Source: Marinomonas vulgaris
Lineage (GTDB): Bacteria > Pseudomonadota > Gammaproteobacteria > Pseudomonadales > Marinomonadaceae
Reading direction: 5' to 3'
NCBI RefSeq assembly: GCF_018145875.1
Contig: NZ_JAGSSV010000006.1
Coordinates: forward strand, 56,456-120,455
DNA: 64,000 bases
The notes beneath the pieces are model-generated. The model did not search any database and was not told where the DNA came from. It saw nothing but the letters and a program-made list of their open reading frames with translations. This document shows, piece after piece, positions 57,733-64,000 of the stretch. The translations under genes were made by a program, and so were the position numbers. Every line of letters begins with the position of its first letter. Position 1 is the first letter of the stretch.

Positions 57733-58726
57733 ATATTTGATTGTTGGCCCTTCTTGGGTAGGCGATATGGTCATGGCACAAAGCCTTTTTATGACCGTCA
57801 AACAAGGTGATAAAAACGCGATTATTGACGTGATTGGACCAAAATGGTCTGTGCCCATTCTTGCCAGAATGCCCGAGGTTCGAAATGCTATCACTCTGCC
57901 CACTGGGCACGGTGAATGGGGTATCAGCACACGTCGTCAGCTGGGTCACTCGCTTCGTAAAGAGGCTTATGATCACGCCATTGTGATGCCACGTTCTTGG
58001 AAATCGGCCTTGGTGCCGTTTTTTGCCAAGGTGCCACACCGCCTGGGCTTTACGGGCGAACAGCGCTATTTTCTTTTAAATGAGCGTCGTACCCTAGACA
58101 AAAGCATACTTAACCAGACGGTGAAACGCTTCACTTCTTTAGGTCTGCCTGTTGAGCAAGCCTATCCACCGCAAGACATTCCTTTTCCAAAACTGACGGT
58201 AAATGAAGACAATCAAACGCGCTTGTATCAAGCATTCAGCCTTTCCAACCGACCGGCCATTGCCTTGATGGCGGGAGCCGAGTTCGGGCCGTCTAAACAA
58301 TGGCCTATCGGTCACTTTCATGAATTGGCAAAAAGCGCTATTGCCTCAGGTTATCAAATCTGGGTACTTGGCGGACCGAAGGATCAAACCGATGGAGATA
58401 AAATCGTAGATAATCTTGGTGAATTTGCGATTAACTTATGTGGTAAAACACAATTAGTCGATGTCATTGATTTGTTAGCGGCCGCCGAAAAAGCCGTCAG
58501 TAACGACTCGGGCCTCATGCACATCGCCGCCGCCGTTGGCACCGAAGTGCATGGCATTTACGGCTCCACCAGTGAATTATTCACACCGCCACTGACCGAC
58601 AAGAAAACCATTCATAACCTACACCTTGAATGCTCGCCCTGCTTTAAACGAACTTGTCCTTTGGGGCATACCAACTGCCAGAATCAACTTATGCCTGATT
58701 CAATTATCAAATCTCTCGTGCTGTAA
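57725..58726 (+). CDS. waaF: LPS heptosyltransferase II WaaF
   Basis: A 333-residue GT9 enzyme with the N-terminal [18 protein letters not shown] loop, the nucleotide-sugar motif [11 protein letters not shown] and [24 protein letters not shown]. It adds the second heptose to the inner core. The C-terminal Cys-rich tail ([17 protein letters not shown]) is usual in WaaF. ATG 57725 overlaps the hldD stop. A waaC gene is not present in this window. Confidence 0.95.
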   Translation: MAKYLIVGPSWVGDMVMAQSLFMTVKQGDKNAIIDVIGPKWSVPILARMPEVRNAITLPTGHGEWGISTRRQLGHSLRKEAYDHAIVMPRSWKSALVPFFAKVPHRLGFTGEQRYFLLNERRTLDKSILNQTVKRFTSLGLPVEQAYPPQDIPFPKLTVNEDNQTRLYQAFSLSNRPAIALMAGAEFGPSKQWPIGHFHELAKSAIASGYQIWVLGGPKDQTDGDKIVDNLGEFAINLCGKTQLVDVIDLLAAAEKAVSNDSGLMHIAAAVGTEVHGIYGSTSELFTPPLTDKKTIHNLHLECSPCFKRTCPLGHTNCQNQLMPDSIIKSLVL

Positions 58727-58750
58727 AAAGCTTTAACATTAAGGACTCTC

Positions 58751-59536
58751 ATGAAAATATCAGGCAATATAATTACACTTAATGAAGAGAAAAATATAGT
58801 TGAATGCATTGAATCTATGCAAGCTATTTGCGATGAAATCATCGTAGTTGATTCTGGAAGTACAGACAAAACGATAATGTTAGCAAAATCGTTAGGAGCT
58901 ACCGTTATAAATCAACCCTATTTAGGGGATGGAATTCAAAAAAATGTTGCTTTAAAGCATATTAAAAATAATTGGGTATTAAGTATCGATGCTGACGAAC
59001 GCTTAACCATCGAAATGATTACTTCAATTAAAGAGCTACAGCTTGCTAATTCTGAATATGATGGGTTTTCATTTCGTAGGAAAAATATGATTGGTAGCCG
59101 ATGGATTAAACATTGTGGTTGGTATCCTGATCGTTGTGTTCGTTTATATAACTCACAAAAAACAAAGTTCTCCGATGTTAAACAGCATGCAAGTGTACAA
59201 GCAAAAAATGTACGACACATAAATACTGACATTTTACATTACTCTTTTAAGAATATTGGCGAGTTGTTTGCGAAGCCTGGCAGAAATTTTAGTGGGAGAG
59301 CGGCTAAGATCATGTATGCTAAGGGAAAACGTGCTAATTCACTTTCACCTTTCACACATGGATTAAACGCTTTTATTCGTAAATATATCTTCCAACGGGG
59401 TTTCATGGGTGGTGTTGATGGCATGACAGTAGCTTTAAGCTCTGCTGTGAATAGTTATTTAAAATATGCTAAATTATTAGAATATCAACGCGACCCAAGT
59501 GTTACGAAGCAAGACGACTTTAAAAATATTTGGTAA
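58751..59536 (+). CDS. family 2 glycosyltransferase (WaaE/KdtX-like core glucosyltransferase)
   Basis: A 261-residue GT2 with the GT-A start SGNIITLNEEKNI, DSGSTDKT and the metal-binding SIDADERL. The layout and short length match WaaE/KdtX-type LPS core beta-glucosyltransferases. It begins 24 bases after waaF. From here the DNA is visibly AT-rich (16 G or C in 58741-58800), unlike the flanks, suggesting transfer or strain-variable content. Confidence 0.8.
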   Translation: MKISGNIITLNEEKNIVECIESMQAICDEIIVVDSGSTDKTIMLAKSLGATVINQPYLGDGIQKNVALKHIKNNWVLSIDADERLTIEMITSIKELQLANSEYDGFSFRRKNMIGSRWIKHCGWYPDRCVRLYNSQKTKFSDVKQHASVQAKNVRHINTDILHYSFKNIGELFAKPGRNFSGRAAKIMYAKGKRANSLSPFTHGLNAFIRKYIFQRGFMGGVDGMTVALSSAVNSYLKYAKLLEYQRDPSVTKQDDFKNIW

Positions 59537-59557
59537 ATTTAGTAGGTAGTATATAGC

Positions 59558-60607
59558 TTGAATAACATTTTAACCGTTATGCATGTCAATCTGGCTAAAG
59601 GTTTTCGCGGTGGCGAGCGTCAAACAGAATTATTAATTAGTGCTCTTTCAAACTATCCTGATGTAATTCAGGTACTTGCATGTAGAAGTGACTCACCTCT
59701 TAGAGAAAAGCTTAAACATATTAGACACTTAACCTTTTTAGACTCGAAAAACCAACTAGACGGACATTGCAAAAATCAACATGCGGATATAGTTCACGCC
59801 CATGAAGCCAAGGCTGTCCACTGGGCATACATTTATAAGTTAATTCATAAAACGCCATATATTCTGACTCGTCGAATAGATGCCCAAGTAAAAGAAAAAT
59901 ACTTAAACAAAAAAACTTATAGCAATGCTTCTGCCCTAGTCGGTATATCCACTCTTATATCCAATAATCTTCGCGCAAAAAATTGGGGAGCTGTCTACCA
60001 AGTGCCTAGTGTACTTGCAAATTTAGAAAGCAACCCTAATATAGGCGAAGAGTTCAAAAAGACATTCCCAAATAAAAAAATTATTGGTCATGTTGGAGCA
60101 CTAGTAGATAAACACAAAGGACAAAAAGTACTTATTGAAGCAGCTCAATTATTAGAAGATACTCACCCAGACTTACACTTTGTATTTTTTGGTAACGGGG
60201 TCGATGAAGAAGAGTTTAAATCTTTATCTAAACACTCTAAAAATATTACCTGGATGGGGTTTAAAGAAAATATTGGTGACTTCTTGCCTTATTTTGATAT
60301 TTTTGCCTTTCCTTCAAGAAACGAAGGTCTTGGCTCTACATTATTGGATGTAATGAATGCAAACGTACCAATTATTGCTTCCAACGTAGGTGGAATACCA
60401 GATATTGTTATCAATAACGTAACGGGAGTATTGATAGAACCGAACGATAGCGAAGTGCTAAAAAATGCTATCATTCAACTATCAACGGACGAACCCCTAC
60501 AAGCAAGGTTAGTCGCAGGTGCGAAAGATCAACTGGAAAAATACACACCTGAGAAGATGGCTCAAAGCTACATCACTATTTACAATAGCTGTCGAGTAAA
60601 AAAATAA
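59558..60607 (+). CDS. family 4 glycosyltransferase
   Basis: A 349-residue GT-B protein with N-terminal Gly-rich loop (LAKGFRGGERQTELL) and the C-terminal GT4 block PSRNEGLGSTLLDVMNANVPIIASNVGGIPDIV, where the Glu pair binds the sugar nucleotide. It probably extends the LPS core. TTG 59558 with AGGT upstream is used; ATG 59579 would remove the first strand. It follows the GT2 gene by 21 bases and shares its AT-rich composition. Confidence 0.85.
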   Translation: MNNILTVMHVNLAKGFRGGERQTELLISALSNYPDVIQVLACRSDSPLREKLKHIRHLTFLDSKNQLDGHCKNQHADIVHAHEAKAVHWAYIYKLIHKTPYILTRRIDAQVKEKYLNKKTYSNASALVGISTLISNNLRAKNWGAVYQVPSVLANLESNPNIGEEFKKTFPNKKIIGHVGALVDKHKGQKVLIEAAQLLEDTHPDLHFVFFGNGVDEEEFKSLSKHSKNITWMGFKENIGDFLPYFDIFAFPSRNEGLGSTLLDVMNANVPIIASNVGGIPDIVINNVTGVLIEPNDSEVLKNAIIQLSTDEPLQARLVAGAKDQLEKYTPEKMAQSYITIYNSCRVKK

Positions 60608-60613
60608 AATAAC

Positions 60614-60629
60614 GCGGGCTCTCACCCGC
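60614..60629. terminator. weak hairpin between convergent glycosyltransferase and PbgA-like genes
   Basis: GCGGG and CCCGC form a 5-bp GC stem with a 6-base loop in a 34-base convergent gap, followed on the plus strand by an AT-rich stretch. Position favours a terminator; the stem is short. Confidence 0.45.
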
Positions 60630-60641
60630 AATGCACTTATT

Positions 60642-62471
60642 TTACTTTCTAAACCTAGAAATATCGTCTAATGCATCTTTTAGATGTTCAAAGTTTAATT
60701 GCTGATCCTCTTTGACTCTATTTTTTAAATCATATAGGGTATATTGACCACCTACTCCAACTTCTAAAATACTTTCTTCTGATATCAAAGCATACTTCGA
60801 GTAACTAGATGAAATAAGCCAATCTCTAGGCTCTGACACATTCAACAAATCTATACCATTAGAATAATCACTTATCTTATTTGAAACACCGAGATAGTTT
60901 TTCATGACTGTAGGTATAACATCTTCATGACTCGTCATACCTATGACTGAATAATTTTCTTTCCGATTATTTCTAGGATCAACAATTACAAACGGCACCT
61001 GAATTTGAGAAGCAGTAAAATTACTATTATGCCCCCAATAGTTCAACTTATTATCATTTAACTCTTGAGCATGATCACCAGTAATAACAATTAGAGTGTC
61101 ATTTTCTTTATTTTCATCGATTCTCGTTAACACTTTATCCACTAATTCATCTACATATCGAACACTAGTTCTATACCTATTCATAAACAAAGTAGGATCT
61201 GTATCGTTATTAAGAGCAAGATAATTAACACTTGCTAGCATAGGCTCATATTTTTTGTCATAATCGTTTGGAAAATCATAACCATGTGGCGCATCATAAA
61301 ATAAAAATGAAAATGATGCTTTGCTACTATCTCTCTCTCCGTACCAAGCTAACCAATCATCAGTTAGTTTTAGATCACGCTCAGCTGGAGTGTTTCCATC
61401 AGATCTTAAACGTAAATTATTAACATTAGAAAAAATAGTTCTATTAAACTCTGGGTTCTCTAATGATGCTGATGTAAAAATACCTAATTCATATTCTAGC
61501 TGTTGAAGCCGATCTATAAAAACAGGAGATCTTCCATTAGATAAAGCACTCTCCCAATACGTCCCCGGCAGTCCATAAAATAAACCAAAAATCCCTGTTA
61601 ATGTTGCATTACCAGTCGACATATGAGAATTAAAAGAGATACCTTTTTTAGCATAATCCCAAATATGGGGAGTATTATCACTATTAAATGTATCAAATCG
61701 CCATGAATCAACGACTATAAAAATAATATCAATTGGTTTTTTTACAGTATTGAACTCTAATGCTTTAATAGGATATTGAAAACTACCTCCAGACTTCATT
61801 GTTAACTCTTTTTGTCTTTCTAAAACTTCTTCATCAATTAAGCCGTGTTTACTCATAAAACTATTAGCTGTTGCTGGGTAAAATAAAGGCAAATAACTCT
61901 TAGTTATTGTAACAGGCCTATAACCGTATGCATGAGCCCAAATATGTATGAAATTACTAGCTAACAGACATATAAAAAAGAAAGTGAAGAAGTATCTTAC
62001 CTTTATTTTCATTTTGAAAAAATTAAAGATAAGTCCCATTTTTAAAGCCAGTATAACACTAAAGCCAAAGGCAATAGAGACCCACGTCAGAATTGAAAAA
62101 TCAACTACATCTCCTGAAAGTGCAAGCTTTAAAACAACCTCATTTATATGAAATCTGTATTGCGAAAACACAAAAGTATCTATTATAAGAAGGGATATTA
62201 TTAATGCGGAAATAACTCCAATTAATATAGAAAAAATTCTTTTTGGCAAAATAACTAAAGGAAATAAAAAACACCCAAATATAAAAGACAAAAGAAACAT
62301 TTGCCCTAAAATACTTGTCGATACAAATGTAAAACTCAAGATATTTGAAGGGAGATCAGGAAGAAAGTAATAATACCTTAAAGATATCAATGAAGCTAAA
62401 AAAACATCAAAAACCATCAAAACCTTTAGGATATTAATATTATAAAAAAATCTCATCTTATCAAAAAACAT
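60642..62471 (-). CDS. PbgA/YejM-like inner-membrane protein with sulfatase-fold domain
   Basis: A 609-residue protein with five membrane helices in the first 165 residues and a periplasmic alkaline phosphatase/sulfatase-fold domain (about 235-590). Diagnostic is FNSHMSTGNATLTGIFGLFYGLPGTYWES, close to the corresponding segment of E. coli YejM/PbgA (LapC), plus VVDSWRFDTF and ITGDHAQELND. In E. coli YejM senses periplasmic LPS and adjusts LpxC stability. Position beside LPS core genes fits a lipid A/LPS role. A phosphoethanolamine-transferase-like activity is an alternative. It is AT-rich like the neighbouring glycosyltransferases and transcribed against them. Confidence 0.82.
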   Translation of the reverse strand: MFFDKMRFFYNINILKVLMVFDVFLASLISLRYYYFLPDLPSNILSFTFVSTSILGQMFLLSFIFGCFLFPLVILPKRIFSILIGVISALIISLLIIDTFVFSQYRFHINEVVLKLALSGDVVDFSILTWVSIAFGFSVILALKMGLIFNFFKMKIKVRYFFTFFFICLLASNFIHIWAHAYGYRPVTITKSYLPLFYPATANSFMSKHGLIDEEVLERQKELTMKSGGSFQYPIKALEFNTVKKPIDIIFIVVDSWRFDTFNSDNTPHIWDYAKKGISFNSHMSTGNATLTGIFGLFYGLPGTYWESALSNGRSPVFIDRLQQLEYELGIFTSASLENPEFNRTIFSNVNNLRLRSDGNTPAERDLKLTDDWLAWYGERDSSKASFSFLFYDAPHGYDFPNDYDKKYEPMLASVNYLALNNDTDPTLFMNRYRTSVRYVDELVDKVLTRIDENKENDTLIVITGDHAQELNDNKLNYWGHNSNFTASQIQVPFVIVDPRNNRKENYSVIGMTSHEDVIPTVMKNYLGVSNKISDYSNGIDLLNVSEPRDWLISSSYSKYALISEESILEVGVGGQYTLYDLKNRVKEDQQLNFEHLKDALDDISRFRK

Positions 62472-62529
62472 TCAACTATACTCTTATTAATATCTATATA
62501 TAAAACATTGTCAAAAAAATTATTTTTTC

Positions 62530-63372
62530 TTACAAACTCGCCGCTCTCAACATACGCTTTGACCATTGACTCCAAGAACCCACATACAACAATTTGGCCT
62601 CGATACCAGCGTAGTTCAGCGCCAAAATATTATGACAAGCACTTACGCCGGAACCACAGTAAAACACATTGGCATCACTGCTGCCCGATAACCAGTCTTG
62701 CCATTCAACATGCAGTTGTTCTGCCGGTTTAAAGCAGTCGTTTTCGTCTAGGTTGTCGCTAAAAGGTCGATTAATGGCACCTGGAATATGGCCAGCGACA
62801 GGGTCCATGGTCTCGTTTTCACCGTTAAAACGATCCGAAGAACGTGCATCCACCAGCTGAAATTGATCGGTTTCGAAGTTTTCAACTACAGCTTGCTCAC
62901 TCACGGCCCAAGGAAACGTGACATCTATTGAAGACGTGGACGCTGTTGCCTCCAAAGGTTCAATAGATAATGCATTTCCTGCCCGTAGCCATGACGATAA
63001 ACCGCCATTTAATACCCTCACATTAATACCTTGCTGGATCATCATCCACCAAGCTCGCCCAGCAATAGCCCCTCCAGAGGTATCATAAACAATCACTGTG
63101 CTGTCTTTATCTATGCCCCACGCTTGTATCTGAGCAGAGAATATCGCTTCGTCCGGTAAAGGGTGTCGCCCCGTCAATTCTGTTTCTGGTGAAGCAAGCT
63201 GATGATGGACGTCGACAAAAATGGCATTAGGTATATGCCCTTCGCCATATTCAATCTGTCCTTTGCCATGGTCTGTTAAATAAAAACGGCAATCTAAAAT
63301 CACCACATTAGGCTGGTCCAGCAAGCCAACCAGCTCGCTTGTCTCGATGAGTGTTGTTAATGACACAGACAT
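62530..63372 (-). CDS. 3-mercaptopyruvate/thiosulfate sulfurtransferase (SseA type)
   Basis: A 280-residue tandem rhodanese. The N-terminal domain (1-135) is inactive in type, and the C-terminal domain carries catalytic Cys239 in CGSGVSAC, the loop of 3-mercaptopyruvate sulfurtransferases. It transfers sulfane sulfur to thiol acceptors or cyanide. ATG 63372 lies immediately after AAGGA; GTG 63366 at better spacing is an alternative start. It is divergent from the tlyA-type gene with 110 bases between. Confidence 0.9.
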   Translation of the reverse strand: MSVSLTTLIETSELVGLLDQPNVVILDCRFYLTDHGKGQIEYGEGHIPNAIFVDVHHQLASPETELTGRHPLPDEAIFSAQIQAWGIDKDSTVIVYDTSGGAIAGRAWWMMIQQGINVRVLNGGLSSWLRAGNALSIEPLEATASTSSIDVTFPWAVSEQAVVENFETDQFQLVDARSSDRFNGENETMDPVAGHIPGAINRPFSDNLDENDCFKPAEQLHVEWQDWLSGSSDANVFYCGSGVSACHNILALNYAGIEAKLLYVGSWSQWSKRMLRAASL

Positions 63373-63482
63373 TCCTTAGACGATGGTCGATGAAGCAAAT
63401 TAGGTATTTGTTGGTGCTTAAATCTACTTTGATTCGGTGTTTTTTGCTAATATTTGCCGCTACTATTTTTCTTGAGTTTACT

Positions 63483-64000
63483 ATGTTGCGTATTGATTTA
63501 ATGCTCACTGAGCAAGGCTTGGCAAAATCCCGCGCTCAAGCACAAACTTTTATTAGTGAAGGTCGAGTCTCTTATAAGCTCAACGAACAATGGGTTAAAG
63601 CAAACAAAGCCAGCCTTAAATTACCATTAAATACAGAGCTTAATGTCACACAAGATGATGCCGATAAGTATGTTTCTCGTGGTGCATTAAAGCTTGAAGG
63701 GGCATTGCAGCACACTCAGCTAAATATCCAGCATTTTCATGTCTTAGATATCGGCCAATCCACCGGCGGCTTTAGTGATTGTGTCATTCAGCATGGCGCT
63801 GCCAAGGTCGTCGGCGTTGAAGTTGGCCACGGTCAGCTAGATAAACGCCTACTCGATCACGATAATATCGTTTGCTTAGAGGGTATTAATGCCCGTCATT
63901 TGTCTGTAGACGATCTGCAAGGGCACCTTCCTAGCGGCGGTTTTGACCTTGCCGTAATGGACGTGTCGTTTATCTCGCAGACGAAAATTCTGCCTCAGCT
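63483..64000 (+). CDS. tlyA: TlyA-family rRNA (cytidine-2'-O)-methyltransferase, N-terminal part (truncated by window edge)
   Basis: An ATG at 63483 opens 172 codons that continue past the right edge. The first 60 residues form an S4 RNA-binding domain (LRIDLMLTEQGLAKSRAQAQTF). The SAM-binding FtsJ-like domain follows with VLDIGQSTGGFSD, the VGVEVGHGQL segment and the catalytic DVSFIS block. TlyA proteins methylate 16S and 23S rRNA; some are described as haemolysin. The C-terminus is missing only because of the window. Confidence 0.92.
   Translation, partial: MLRIDLMLTEQGLAKSRAQAQTFISEGRVSYKLNEQWVKANKASLKLPLNTELNVTQDDADKYVSRGALKLEGALQHTQLNIQHFHVLDIGQSTGGFSDCVIQHGAAKVVGVEVGHGQLDKRLLDHDNIVCLEGINARHLSVDDLQGHLPSGGFDLAVMDVSFISQTKILPQ

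Overview
The window looks like the chromosome of a marine, polarly flagellated gammaproteobacterium. Gene order (Pseudomonas/Vibrio-type flagellar-chemotaxis supercluster, bioBFHCD divergent from comF-bioA, rpsF-rpsR-membrane protein-rplI-dnaB, waaA-msbA-hldE) and moderate GC fit Oceanospirillales, most likely Marinomonas or a close relative. That assignment is inference from gene order and protein character; no database search was run.

Region 1 (1-32,268, all minus strand) is one continuous flagellar and chemotaxis supercluster. In transcription order it reads: a FleQ-like regulator, fleS, fleR, fliE, fliFGHIJ, a three-gene signalling insert (membrane PAS protein, STAS protein HsbA-like, phosphatase/kinase response regulator HsbR-like), fliK, fliLMNOPQR, flhB, flhA, flhF, fliA, cheY, cheZ, cheA, cheB, motC, motD, parC and the start of a parP-like gene that runs off the left edge through a perfect hexanucleotide (Glu-Pro) repeat. 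Two parts of the usual polar-flagellum number-control circuit are missing here. The FleQ-like protein has only the N-terminal FleQ domain and the C-terminal Fis-type HTH, with no AAA+ ATPase. In addition, flhG/fleN is absent between flhF and fliA.

Region 2 (32,292-39,138) is biotin synthesis: bioB-F-H-C-D on the minus strand, and comF and bioA on the plus strand. A BirA-operator-like palindrome overlaps the bioB -35 box and lies inside the first codons of comF.

Region 3 (39,171-47,434) holds an Aer-like PAS chemoreceptor, dnaB, the rplI/rpsR/rpsF operon with a clear promoter and terminator, and three DMT/EamA-type exporters.

Region 4 (47,496-51,041) is thiBPQ (thiamin/TPP uptake) under a TPP riboswitch whose probable promoter begins in the 3' end of waaA.

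Region 5 (51,028-62,471) is LPS inner-core and lipid A biology: waaA, msbA, hldE (minus), then an AGE-family epimerase, hldD, waaF and two glycosyltransferases (plus), then a PbgA/YejM-like inner-membrane sulfatase-fold protein (minus). From about 58.7 to 62.5 kb the DNA is visibly AT-richer than its surroundings, which suggests exchangeable core/O-antigen content. The window ends with a rhodanese-type sulfurtransferase and a truncated tlyA-type rRNA methyltransferase.

The most interesting signal is the paired absence of the FleQ ATPase domain and FlhG in an otherwise complete polar flagellar cluster. No CRISPR array, prophage, insertion sequence, rRNA or tRNA was seen.
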